A stretch of 64,000 nucleotides of DNA from an uncultured Porphyromonadaceae bacterium (GTDB taxonomy: Bacteria > Bacteroidota > Bacteroidia > Bacteroidales > Muribaculaceae). Positions within the stretch are counted from its first letter, which is position 1. Each line of letters begins with the position of its first letter. A program made the position numbers and the translations under genes. The notes under the pieces were generated by a model that ran no database searches, was not told the origin of the DNA, and saw nothing but the letters and a program-made list of their open reading frames with translations. Below are positions 8,626 to 17,350 of this stretch, one piece after another. The stretch covers positions 27,156 through 91,155 of the forward strand of contig CAMWNI010000007.1 in assembly GCA_947175545.1 (NCBI GenBank). The letters run 5' to 3'.

Positions 8626-8880
8626 TAGATTTTGAGTTTTGGAATTGAGTTAACTATGTCAACCGTCTGAACAGAAAGGTTGATAATTGAAAGAAGGAGG
8701 TCGTAGATGTAGGTTGGGTTACCGTGTTCCTTGCTCCATTCGTTAGGGTCATTTATGATTAACGATTTGGTGTCTTGGGTTACTGCATAGCGTTCCATAA
8801 TCCACTCAATAGCGGATTTGCCATTGACGATATATTCGTAGGCTTTTGCCGGAATATTCTCAATGGTTATATTGCCATTA
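8625..8880 (-). pseudogene. C-terminal remnant of the type ISP restriction-modification gene
   Basis: These codons (TNGNITIENIPAKAYEYIVNG, NGKSAIEWIMERY, to PKLKI) are the usual C-terminus of large helicase-methylase ISP proteins and continue exactly from the RIIYNGNI end at 10,213 once the IS4 element and one 13-bp target repeat are removed. An open frame runs into the IS as far as a TTG at 8903, but that part is IS sequence, so this is not an independent gene. The stop TAA overlaps the ATG of the dprA-like gene. Confidence 0.9.
8868..8880. repeat. Left copy of 13-bp IS target-site duplication
   Basis: TATATTGCCATTA directly precedes the IS end and recurs exactly at 10213-10225. The length suits IS4-family elements. 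Removing one copy plus the IS restores the ISP reading frame. Confidence 0.9.
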
Positions 8881-10212
8881 GTAGTGGTGCGATAAAAATC
8901 CAACCACTGCGATTAATATATTAGTATTTAGTCAAATACAAGAGTACATTGATTTTTTGATTTGAATTTGGTTTATTAGTCTTGTTGTTCAGAAGCATCA
9001 AGATTATGAATCAAGGAAAGTTCGTGTTTTCCCAAGTCATCGAGTTTATACCGCGTTACCGGTTCGATAAGCTGGTAAAGCAATATAAAGGCGATTGGCA
9101 TGTAAAGAATCTCACCAGTTACAACCACCTCCTTCATCTGCTCTTCGGTCAATTGACAGGATGTGATTCACTTCGAGATATTTGCCTATGCTTGGACGCC
9201 CACTCGAAAATCCTTTATCACCTCGGTTTTCGCAATACAGTGAACCATACATCATTGTCTCGCGCCAACGAAAGTAGGGATTATCGTATTTTTGAGGGTC
9301 TTGGATTTTATCTTATTGGATTGGTTAGACCAATGTATTCAAAGGTTCAACTCTCCGAGATAACCATAGACAACGTAATTTATGCGTTGGACTCCACGAC
9401 CATATCCACAAGCATAAAACTCGCAGCTTGGGCGTTGGGCAAATACAGCAAGGGAGCAGTAAAAATGCACACATTGCTTGATTTACGAGGAAGTGTACCT
9501 GCCAACATCCATATCACTGATGGTAAATGGCATGATAGCAACGAACTCGACATGCTCACACCGGAACCATTCGCTTTTTATGTAATGGACAAGGCATATG
9601 TTGACTTCAAAGCATTGTTCAGATTCCATCAGTCGCAGGCATTTTGGGTGTCACGCCCAAAAGAGAACATGAAGTTCACAACCATCAAGCAGTTGACCAT
9701 CCCCGACACGACCCCAAGTATCATAGAGGACTCTCGGATCCGTGTCACCGGATACAAGTCCTGCAAACTCTATCCTGAGGATATGAGATTCGTACGGGTA
9801 TATGATCCGGACAATGATGCCATTGTTGATTTCATATCCAATAATTTTGAAGTCAGCGCGTTGGAAATCACAAATCTTTATCGCCACCGCTGGGATATTG
9901 AGGTTTTCTTCAAGTGGATTAAGCAGAACATTGTCATCAAGAACCTTTGGGGGTTCTCCGAAAATGCTGTTAAAGTCCACCTTTGGACTGCCATCATATC
10001 TTATCTGACGGTAGCAAGAATAAAAGCTGAATATAACAGCGGCTATTCAGTTACTGAGGTGGCGACCTTGATTAGAATTTCTGCGTTGGAACGTATCGAA
10101 TTGCGACAGCTTATAACCAAGCAAGACTCATCAACCAATTCAGACCAAAATGTCAAAGAACTCTCTTTATTTGATGATTTCTAAACTAACGCGATTTTTA
10201 TCGCACCAGTAG
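8881..10212 (+). mobile_element. IS4-family insertion sequence, 1,332 bp, inserted in the ISP gene
   Basis: Both ends share an imperfect terminal inverted repeat: GTAGTGGTGCGATAAAAATC at 8881-8900 and, on the opposite strand from 10212, CTACTGGTGCGATAAAAATC (two mismatches). A perfect 13-bp target duplication flanks it. One transposase gene lies inside, transcribed against the host operon. The intact ends, intact transposase and perfect duplication suggest a recent insertion. It cuts the last 80-85 codons from the ISP gene and may also uncouple the downstream genes from the operon promoter. Confidence 0.93.
9006..10184 (+). CDS. IS4-family DDE transposase
   Basis: 392 residues from the preferred ATG at 9006 (MNQGKFVFSQVIEF, the usual start of this family); an in-frame start at 8982 would add eight residues. 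The N-terminal DUF4372-like domain is followed by the RNase H-like DDE domain: first Asp in YALDSTTI, second Asp in YVMDKAYVDF, catalytic Glu in the IS4 signature Y-x2-R-x3-E-x6-K, seen as YRHRWDIEVFFKWIK. All catalytic residues are present, so it is probably active. It cuts and inserts the flanking element. Confidence 0.95.
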   Translation: MNQGKFVFSQVIEFIPRYRFDKLVKQYKGDWHVKNLTSYNHLLHLLFGQLTGCDSLRDICLCLDAHSKILYHLGFRNTVNHTSLSRANESRDYRIFEGLGFYLIGLVRPMYSKVQLSEITIDNVIYALDSTTISTSIKLAAWALGKYSKGAVKMHTLLDLRGSVPANIHITDGKWHDSNELDMLTPEPFAFYVMDKAYVDFKALFRFHQSQAFWVSRPKENMKFTTIKQLTIPDTTPSIIEDSRIRVTGYKSCKLYPEDMRFVRVYDPDNDAIVDFISNNFEVSALEITNLYRHRWDIEVFFKWIKQNIVIKNLWGFSENAVKVHLWTAIISYLTVARIKAEYNSGYSVTEVATLIRISALERIELRQLITKQDSSTNSDQNVKELSLFDDF

Positions 10213-13200
10213 TATATTGCCATTATAAATAATGCGTGACTTGTCAGGCACGAGTTTACCTGCTTCGTTGCGGACTTTCGGGAAAGTCATTTTATCGACG
10301 AAGAAGTGGTCGTACTGCGTGTAACCGCTGAATGGATCGTCCGAGGTCGGCTCTTTATATACGGCATCGGCAATGGTGGCTGTAACATCGGGAGAAGCCG
10401 GAACTTGCTCGTAATTGAGGTGCAAGTCGGCAAGTGCTTTACCGGCTTTGTAGAAAGCCATAAAGTCTTCGACGTTATCAACAATGGGAATGCGCGGTAA
10501 CGACTTCTTCAGGTCAGCGGCAAAACGCTCATTATACTGTGGAGAGTGAAGTATGCCATAGACATAATAGAAGATATGCTCTTTGGTAATTGCTTTGGAA
10601 TTGCCAAAGCGTTTACGAACCTCCTTTAATATCCAGTCCGTGATACCGTCACGACGGATATATTTGCCAAAATTATCATCAAAGTCAAACATTTGTGGAT
10701 GATAATTCTTATCTTCCTCAAACCAATACAAAGGGAAGCATTGGCTCTTACCAATTAGTTCCAAGTCGGGAAGTTCATTGGTAATTATGCAAGAAAAATC
10801 TTTTGTGACACCAATACCACTTACACAAATGAAAAGGTTGTCGCAATCAGAAAAAGGCATTAACTGATTGAAAACCCCTGGACTCTCAACTAAATCTCTT
10901 GAATAATAGAGATTTTGACGTGAGAATGGGCGATATGCGACATTTTGAATAGCCTCCTTTTCAAATTTTATTATATCATTATTAGTAGCTTTGCGTCGTA
11001 ATGCACGGGTCCAACTAACATTAGCTGTCCGGTCTTCTAAAAAGTTTTGGATGTCTAATTTAGGATTATTAAACAACTCTGAATGATAGGCAGTAGTTTC
11101 TGAAGTATAAGCATCAATCAGAGAAGAAATGTTAAGACTCAGAGAATTTTTAGAATAGTTAATGGACCAAGAATCACGATTAGTACCAATACCAATAGCA
11201 ACTGTATTAAAAAATGACTGACTTTTTAAGTCAAATTTTTTTAATGGTGATAACGAGATTAGCGAGTTGAAAAGTCCATCGCGTTGGTTAATCCAATCGT
11301 GGCGGTTAGTCGGTTCAATAGTCTGCCATTCTATAGAGCGTCCATGAACAGACTTGAATTTTTTAACGAGGTCGAGTTTCTGTTCACGGGTTAAGTAGTC
11401 GCCAATGTCGTGGTAGTGGATTGATGCTTTCTGATCTGATTTTTTCGGGTTCTTTACAAGGAATGTTATAGTAATAGGAGTACGAGAACCGCCCCCGAAG
11501 ATCTTACCACCCTCTTTACGCGACAATTCTCCACTGGTACGTTGGTTGCCGCGAAGATTGAGAACGTAGATGTCGGTAAATTCCGATTCCAGACAAGCTC
11601 GGAAGCCGTCTTGTGCGTTACCGTCAAGCCAAGAACCATTACTAATGAAAGCGACAATACCACCGTCCGGATTGTCTGCGATTCTATCAGAAGCCCAACG
11701 GAAAGCTTTTATGTAGCTATCATAAAGAGACTTGCCGAGATTAGCAGAAGATTTTTCAGCGTAGGTATCTGCAATACGTCTGTCTAATATTGGATAAGAT
11801 AGATTTTGTGCATTATCAGTGGCGGATTTTTGCCCGACTGAATAAGGAGGATTGCCGATGATAACGCGGATAGGTGCTTTCTTCTGACGCAAAACACCCT
11901 CTGAGTTTTCACGGAAGAACTCTTGCGAGAGAGTCGCTTGCTTCGACTCTGCGAGTTGGAACGTATCAGTTAAGCAAATACCGTTATAATTAACGTAATG
12001 GTCCGGCTTCATCAAGTCGTGGTACACGGCTTCTATATTGACATCGGCAATATAGTATGCGAGCAAGACTATTTCATTGCAATGGATTTCGCGGAGATAC
12101 TTGCGCTCCATATCTTCGGTCTTGATAAGTCCGGATTGGAGTAAGCGAGTGATGAAAGTGCCGGTGCCGGTAAATGGATCAATGATATGCACGTTTTCAT
12201 CTGAAAGCGAAGAATTAAATTCACGCTTTAGAATATCATTGACCGAGTGAATGATGAAATCCACACATTCGACAGGAGTATAAACAATGCCAAGTTTCTC
12301 GACAGTCAAAGGGAACGCACCCTTAAAGAACTTTTCATAAAGGTTCTTGATGACTGTCTGCTTACCCTCCAAGTTGTCAATGTTGCCAACGTTTACACGT
12401 ACGGAGTCGTAGAATTGTTCCAGTTCGGCGGTGTCTTTCTCGAAGCCGCCTACTTCTTCAAGCTGCTCAATCATTCGGTGCATAGAGCGACTGACGGCGT
12501 TGTTATCGACGAAATTGTAGTCTTGGAACAACGCATCGAAAACGGGCTGAGAAATGAGGTGTTGTGCCAACATCTCAATGGCTTGCCCTTCGTCCACTGA
12601 GGGATTAAGGTTTTCCTGTAATCCCTTGACGAAGATGTTAAACTCAGATTTGAGAGCCGGAACGTTCTCAACGAGTTTGGATATGCGCTCGATGAATTTA
12701 CGCGCAATTAAGCCGACTTTCTTAGACCAGTTTTCCCAATATAGACGGTCGCCACACTTCTCCACGAGTTTAGCGTAAATGCCTGACTGCATTTCGCCAA
12801 AACGCAATTCGAGCTGACGAGCGACTTCTGCATTTTCGAGTTGTTGAGCGTCGTAGGTGTCCTGACCGTCGGACAAAGCATTATGACCGATGCCGGGACC
12901 ACCGACAACGACTTTGGAGGCTTTGTTCTTATTCAGTGCAATCTTCTGGACTTCCGCATTGAAATGATCGTCGTGTGAACGGAGAGCATTGAGGATATTC
13001 CAGACTGTAGAAAAGTACACGTTATTGTCGAGCGCATCTTCGGGCTTCACATCAGAAGGCACAACTATAGGGATAATGATATATCCGTATTTCTTTTCTC
13101 CCGGCTGACCTTTGCGGAAGTTTCGCATAACGCGCCCAACCGACTGCACGACATCAACCTGCGAGTTTCGAGAAGAAAGGAACAGTACAGCATCGAGAGC

Positions 13201-14100
13201 CGGAACATCTATTCCCTCGGATAGACAACGCACGTTATTAAGCACTCGGCACTCGTTTTCGCCAATGTTTTCTTCGGCAAGCCAAGCGAGTTGAGCATTT
13301 CTTTCCTGTGAGTTCATTGAGCCGTCGATGTGTCTTGCCGAGACTTCGACAACGTGTTCGCGTTCTTCGGAGTCAATTGAATCACGGTATTTTTCGCATA
13401 TCTTCGGCAATACCATTGATGTATTAACTGAGGTGCCGGGAGAAGCTGCATTACCGAGAGAGGAACAGAAAGCGATAGCGCGTTGCATTACGCCGGGGTC
13501 GTTATCCCAAGTAACGCGGTTATCCCCACGAATAATTTTTGAGAGTCCGTTGATAACTCCGATAAGTTTGGAGGTATCATCAAAGTTCAATTCGGTATTA
13601 TTCAGGTCTTTGATATCTTTGAGGACTTCTCCGGGTAGGTCATCTTCATTGACAGTGAGGACTAAAACTTTATAATCAGTAAGGAGTCCGTGTTTTACTG
13701 CATAAGAGAAGTTTACACGAAAGAACTCATCACCGTAAAGTTTTTCATCGTCCATTGAGCAAAGGATAGCGTCTTTTTCTGAGGCTTTGATTTTAGCTGA
13801 CGACCCGTAAAGGCGAGGTGTCGCCGTCATATAGAGACGCTTATTCCCTTTGATATAATCCGCATCGTGGATTTTAGTAAAGTTACTCTCGTCGCGGTCA
13901 GAAAGTATCACGCCGGTTGTGCGGTGTGCTTCATCACACACGATAAGGTCGAACTTGCCGTATGAGCCGCCTGTCTCTTTGAGTGTTTCATCTTGGGCAG
14001 CTTTGATAGCCTCAATGGATTGGTAAGTTGAGAATACAACCGTCAATCCGTCATGTGAGCGGTACGCCTTTAACTGTTTGGCGATACTCTTAGGATTCAT
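10198..14100 (-). pseudogene. Type ISP-like restriction-modification enzyme (helicase plus N6-adenine methylase), truncated at both ends
   Basis: 1,300 residues remain. Helicase motifs: Ia VVFSTYQSI (21-29), II DEAH (56-59), III TATP (92-95), VI QSVGRVMR (319-326). A coupler follows, then the gamma-type N6-adenine methylase with motif I DPFTGTGTF (641-649) and catalytic NPPY (750-753), then a target-recognition part. Full-length type ISP enzymes have an N-terminal Mrr-like nuclease and the Walker A motif before this point; both are absent and a stop lies 15 bp upstream of the ATG, so cleavage and translocation should be lost. The last residues (LLVR) are read from the IS end; the true C-terminus is at 8625-8880. 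Methylation alone could persist only if it is expressed and folds. Confidence 0.9.
10213..10225. repeat. Right copy of 13-bp IS target-site duplication
   Basis: Exact direct copy of the sequence at 8868-8880, immediately right of the IS end. Confidence 0.9.
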
Positions 14101-14140
14101 AGTCGTATTATATCAATACAACTAATTGATAAATAAACAA

Positions 14141-14214
14141 AAAGCCCACTCAATTACTTGGGTGGGTAACAAATCAGTAACAAAAGGCGGGATTAACGCC
14201 CCTGAGCGGGCTTT
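14141..14214. repeat. Inverted repeat and arm-type repeats at the left end of the satellite
   Basis: AAAGCCCACTCA (14141-14152) pairs with TGAGCGGGCTTT (14203-14214) with one mismatch. Between them lie two direct copies of GTAACAAA (14166-14173 and 14177-14184), matching those next to the integrase gene at 25473-25564. The repeats look like integrase arm-binding sites; the hairpin may also end transcription of the element's leftmost gene. Confidence 0.7.
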
Positions 14215-14247
14215 ATATCTGCAAAGGTAATCAATCGGGGGCGGTTC

Positions 14248-14547
14248 TCAAAATCCGGCCTTCGCTTTTTGCTTCTGGTCGGCGTTGATGAGGTCGGCAA
14301 AGATCAATATCCGCTCAATCTCGGCGGCGGCTGCTGTGCCTATGTTTCGCACGTTGCGGAGTCCGGCGCGGTACAATCCAATCAAATCTCCAACGGTCTT
14401 AACTCCGGCATCTGCCAATGGATATAACAGGCGGGGCCGTAAGTCCAGCGTAACAATCGAGGCTCCCATCAACGCCGCCATGTGGTGGCTCGGTTCCTCG
14501 TATTTGTCAATGTATGCTTGCCGTGAGTCGGTCGGTTCTGTAATCAT
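14248..14547 (-). CDS. RNA polymerase alpha C-terminal-domain-like protein
   Basis: 99 residues. The central part (LDLRPRLLYPLADAGVKTVGDL and LRNVRNIGTAAAAEIERIL) follows the RpoA C-terminal domain pattern of two helix-hairpin-helix-like units (LxxSxRxxNxLxxAGIxTVxDL, then RNxGxKSxxEI). No N-terminal dimerisation domain is present. The alpha CTD normally binds UP elements and activators. A free copy on a mobile element, in the same operon as a sigma-like protein, could redirect or interfere with host polymerase; that role is inference. It is the leftmost gene of the element, 147 bp from its edge. Confidence 0.75.
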   Translation of the reverse strand: MITEPTDSRQAYIDKYEEPSHHMAALMGASIVTLDLRPRLLYPLADAGVKTVGDLIGLYRAGLRNVRNIGTAAAAEIERILIFADLINADQKQKAKAGF

Positions 14548-14587
14548 ACCACAAATTTAGCGGAATTCCGGCACACTGCAAAAGAAA

Positions 14588-14705
14588 TGAGCCTACCCCC
14601 GGAACGGAATAGGCTCACCTCATCACATCGTCAACCGCTGATGATGTTTTGATGATGAACGGTTGACAATATATGTTACTGACAAACTTGAGAAATGTTC
14701 AGTAA
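14588..14705. repeat. Cluster of three hairpins between the alpha-CTD-like and sigma-like genes
   Basis: Three perfect stems occur in 118 bp: TGAGCCTA/TAGGCTCA (14588-14595 with 14110-equivalent arm at 14610-14617), GTCAACCG/CGGTTGAC (14630-14637 with 14660-14667) enclosing a repeated TGATGATG, and TTACTGA/TCAGTAA (14676-14682 with 14699-14705). None is followed by a long T-run on the coding strand. They may be terminators, processing sites or operators. Confidence 0.6.
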
Positions 14706-14717
14706 GTTCAAAAAATA

Positions 14718-15248
14718 TTACCCCATCACGGCTACATTGCGCACACGCCGCCCTGGTGTCTTATCTATCCCTAAAATCCGACTCAATCTATCGGCACACT
14801 TGTCTATGCGGTTTTTAGCTGTTACCTTACTGCTGAATCCTCGCAACTTGGCTATCTCGGCGTAATTGTAGCCATCTGCAAAGAGTTGTGTCTCCTGATT
14901 GAGATTGGCTGTGATAAACGCCAATTGCAGCTCATTCATCGGGTCACAGTTGGATTGTGCAGGTATGCAGTCTATGATAAGGGCGTTATATTCTTCCATG
15001 TCCAGCACGGTCATTGATTGGTTTATGTGCGTTTTTATCGTGTTGATGATAATCACACACGCCCACGGTAAAAGATCTCCTTTTGCAGAGTCGTAAAGCT
15101 CGGCAAATCTGAGCATCTTCAGCAATGCCGTTTGGCTTATATCCTGCCACTCGTCAAAGCATCGGAATATTACCGCATATTTCTTTGCCGCCTCCTCGAT
15201 TCTGGGCAAAGTGTCGGTTAACAGGCGGTCAAATACTGCTCGTTCCAT
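14718..15248 (-). CDS. Sigma-70-like (ECF-type) RNA polymerase factor
   Basis: 176 residues. Residues about 30-75 resemble sigma region 2 (DEWQDISQTALLKMLRF, then PWACVIIINTIKTHI). About 105-160 resembles region 4 with an HTH (YNYAEIAKLRGFSSKVTAKNRID). Region 3 is absent, as in ECF sigma factors. Its start overlaps the upstream coiled-coil gene by 20 bp. The match is moderate, and phage-type sigma-like regulators often lack real sigma activity. With the alpha-CTD-like protein it would give the element its own transcription control. Confidence 0.7.
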   Translation of the reverse strand: MERAVFDRLLTDTLPRIEEAAKKYAVIFRCFDEWQDISQTALLKMLRFAELYDSAKGDLLPWACVIIINTIKTHINQSMTVLDMEEYNALIIDCIPAQSNCDPMNELQLAFITANLNQETQLFADGYNYAEIAKLRGFSSKVTAKNRIDKCADRLSRILGIDKTPGRRVRNVAVMG

Positions 15249-15486
15249 AGCGTTCTGTTACTGCTTTCAGTTCCTTGTCGGCTGTTTCTTTCAGGGTGTC
15301 GGCGGCTCCTTTAAGTCTGTTAATAGTTGCGTCCTCGAAGTTCTCACGCTGCTGCTGTTCGATTGTCAGCATACGGGTGTGAATACGGTTGAGGTCGCAC
15401 AGAATTATGTCCAACTTATCCTCCATGCGGCGCAGTCGGCGGTCGGTACGGTTTGGGCGGTGGTTGCGGTTATGGTTCTGTTTCAT
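15229..15486 (-). CDS. Small coiled-coil protein, unknown function
   Basis: 85 residues. A basic N-terminus (HNRNHRPNRTDRRLRR) is followed by a long heptad-rich helix (about 20-75) with no Cys or membrane part. It overlaps the sigma-like gene by 20 bp and lies 87 bp from the SH3-fold gene. The basic head could bind nucleic acid. No family is recognised. Confidence 0.65.
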   Translation of the reverse strand: MKQNHNRNHRPNRTDRRLRRMEDKLDIILCDLNRIHTRMLTIEQQQRENFEDATINRLKGAADTLKETADKELKAVTERYGTSSI

Positions 15487-15573
15487 GTCGATGTGGTTTT
15501 GATTGGTCGATATTGTTGAGGTGGCCGGAGAGGTCAGGAGGGGTGCCCCCTCCGTCCCATCCGTTCCGGGTTG

Positions 15574-15906
15574 TTAGTTCAGTGCGTAGAGGTTCGCTTT
15601 CTTAAAGCAACGCCACTCCTGTTTCTCGGTGTCGAAGTAGGTTTGTACCGTGTCGTTGGTTCGGCGTGTGGAGGTTCCGGCGGTGGCTGGTGTCAGACGC
15701 TCGGCAAGTGTGCCGTAAGCTTCGCGGATTGTGCCGTCCACTTTGCGGAAGTAGAAACGCACGATGCGGCTGCTCATTGCGGCGCGGAGTTTGACGTTGC
15801 GCCATGCGATTGTTAATGCTTCAGAGAGTGAGAGGCCGTTGCGCTTTACAAACTGCCATGCGAGGCTCATCACGTTGCGGAGGGTTGATTTTCTTTCGTT
15901 GCTCAT
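15574..15906 (-). CDS. SH3 beta-barrel-fold (DUF2693-like) phage/mobile-element protein
   Basis: 110 residues. N-terminal helical part (LAWQFVKRNGLSLSEALTIAW) followed by VRFYFRKVDGTIREAYGTL and VQTYFDTEKQEWRCFKKANL, the pattern of the small DUF2693 proteins common on Bacteroidales mobile elements, where NCBI names refer to an SH3 beta-barrel fold. Function is unknown in the family. It is the first gene of the leftward operon from the divergent promoter at 15.96 kb, so it is probably expressed early. Confidence 0.7.
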   Translation of the reverse strand: MSNERKSTLRNVMSLAWQFVKRNGLSLSEALTIAWRNVKLRAAMSSRIVRFYFRKVDGTIREAYGTLAERLTPATAGTSTRRTNDTVQTYFDTEKQEWRCFKKANLYALN

Positions 15907-16102
15907 TGTTCCGGGGTTTTAGAGAGTTTTATTTCGGTTTATCTTTATTTTGATGATGCAAATTTAGCTATTCCTAAATTATACTCCAAATATTTTCACC
16001 TTAAAATTTAGATAAACACCAATTTTTAACACTTATTATTTTATTACACCTAAATTTTACCCTATCTTTGCACTTGAAACAGTGTTTAACTATATCGATA
16101 TT
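15907..16102. promoter_or_regulatory. Divergent promoter and likely operator region of the satellite switch
   Basis: Rightward -7 element TATCTTTG at 16063-16070, ahead of the XRE gene; leftward -7 element TAAATTTG (read from CAAATTTA at 15959-15966), ahead of the SH3-fold gene. Between them lies very AT-rich DNA with repeated AAATTTA/TAAATT and TAAACACC/ACACCTAAA motifs that could be the operator of the XRE protein, as in phage repressor switches. Confidence 0.65.
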
Positions 16103-16348
16103 ATGAGAGTAAAAGACTTATTAAAAGAAAAGGGTGTGACGGCGAAAGAACTTGCAGCTCGTTTAAATCTAAGTGAAGGAGCGCTATCGCAATCACTTAA
16201 CGGCAATCCTACGTTAGAGAGGCTTAATCAAATTGCGGCCGCTCTTGGTGTGTCGGTCGCTGAACTGTTTGAGGCTCCGGCATCGGGAGCCGCATCTATC
16301 ACCTGTCCCCACTGCGGTAAGCCTATAACTTTGCATGTGGAAAAGTGA
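16103..16348 (+). CDS. XRE-family regulator with C-terminal zinc-ribbon motif
   Basis: 81 residues from the ATG at 16103 (MRVKDLLKEKGVTAKELA); a GTG at 16082 would add seven residues and is less likely. The HTH is KELAARLNLSEGALSQSLNG with the helix continuing through LNQIAAALGVSVAELF. The tail holds CPHCGKP, half of a zinc ribbon, which could mediate dimerisation. It is transcribed opposite the lysogeny-type operon, fits a CI/Cro-like switch role, and is followed 6 bp later by a small partner gene. Confidence 0.85.
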   Translation: MRVKDLLKEKGVTAKELAARLNLSEGALSQSLNGNPTLERLNQIAAALGVSVAELFEAPASGAASITCPHCGKPITLHVEK

Positions 16349-16354
16349 TTAATC

Positions 16355-16606
16355 ATGGGAAAGTTCCTCTTAACATCTGTAAACCCCAAAGAGATTTTGC
16401 TGGAGAATATCCTCGCCGTAATGTCAGATGAATATTTTAGCAAAGATCTCTCGGCAAAGATTGTCGGGGGAGTTAAGAAGTTAGAGGACTTGATAGCGTC
16501 CGGCGCGATTGAGGCCAGCAAACCGAATAATGTTCAAAACGGCAAATGGTTCTGTAACGCCGCCCAGGTATTGCGGCATTGCCGGAATATGAGGGGTAAA
16601 AAGTAA
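16355..16606 (+). CDS. Small putative DNA-binding protein, partner of the XRE gene
   Basis: 83 residues. The sequence KIVGGVKKLEDLIASGAIEA, then KWFCNAAQVLRHCR, looks like a small winged-helix or MerR-type fold, where a helix is followed by a strand that ends in a DNA-contact helix. No enzymatic motif. It follows the XRE gene by 6 bp, so both are probably co-transcribed. The function is unknown; an antirepressor or excision regulator is possible. Confidence 0.65.
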   Translation: MGKFLLTSVNPKEILLENILAVMSDEYFSKDLSAKIVGGVKKLEDLIASGAIEASKPNNVQNGKWFCNAAQVLRHCRNMRGKK

Positions 16607-16951
16607 TTTCATTGCCCGCTGTTAGGTTCCTTTTCGTCATTCATCCCGGCGGCCGGCAATTGTCCCGGCAAAGGTTAATTTCCATCGTTCAACCTTTGTC
16701 GAGGTTCCGGGCGTAGGTCTTATCGGCTCACGCCTTTTTCATGCTTCTGTGGCTTATTCTCGTGGCCGCTGTGGGCTTTTCTCCCAACGAGTGACACAAT
16801 CTACCCATTCATGCATATTCACGCCAAAAACTAGCTATTATGCTGCTATGATTCCGACACGGCAAAATAAAGCCCGTGAGGCGTTGTTTCTCTCCTCACG
16901 GGCAAATGGTCCGAGGCGTTAAACGCGAAATTCGGGCGGCTTCTGCTTGCC
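16607..16951. terminator. Gene-free stretch with a terminator-like hairpin
   Basis: 345 bp between two convergent genes. The clear feature is a 10-bp perfect stem GCCCGTGAGG/CCTCACGGGC (16872-16881 with 16894-16903), placed to end transcription from both sides. The rest is GC-rich with short CCGG-containing repeats, and I see no gene. Confidence 0.6.
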
Positions 16952-17350
16952 TCAGCCGTATTCATCAAACAGTGACGGCGGCGCAGGTTCGGGAATGATT
17001 GAAAACTCCACTCTTGGGCGGTGTGGATCTATCCGTTTATCGGCAACAATCCGGGTACAAAGATTGTTGTTTGTGATTGCCCCAGCATATTGCAGACAAT
17101 CGAGCAACGTTTTCAGGCTGTTGTCGAGGTCGAGATTATTGTGATAAACCTCAACAATCAGGTCAAAGGGTCGGTTAATCATTCGTCCAGCGTAAATGCG
17201 GCATTGCTTTTGAAAATTCTTCTCATAGGCTCTAACTCTGGAGTTCTTAATCATCCTCCTGCCTCCGGCACCGTCCGTCACTGCCTGATAGTTGTTGGCT
17301 TTGGCTACTATCTGCCCCAATATAACCTCAAACTCATTACCATCCCTCAT
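16952..17350 (-). CDS. RusA-family Holliday-junction endonuclease homologue with altered catalytic site
   Basis: 132 residues. The RusA signature DLDNSLKTLLDCLQYAG at about 73-89 keeps the acidic pair and lysine that match D70, D72 and K76 of E. coli RusA. The next conserved pair, DD in E. coli (D90-D91, with D91 catalytic), reads NN here (ITNNNL). RusA resolves recombination junctions, in phages before packaging. The NN change suggests an inactive or altered enzyme. It overlaps the large tail-like gene by 14 bp and is the last gene of the leftward operon. Confidence 0.8.
   Translation of the reverse strand: MRDGNEFEVILGQIVAKANNYQAVTDGAGGRRMIKNSRVRAYEKNFQKQCRIYAGRMINRPFDLIVEVYHNNLDLDNSLKTLLDCLQYAGAITNNNLCTRIVADKRIDPHRPRVEFSIIPEPAPPSLFDEYG

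Noticed and set aside
8881..8903. A 92-residue gene starting with TTG at 8903
   Set aside because: Its first codons are IS sequence; the rest is the C-terminus of the interrupted ISP gene.
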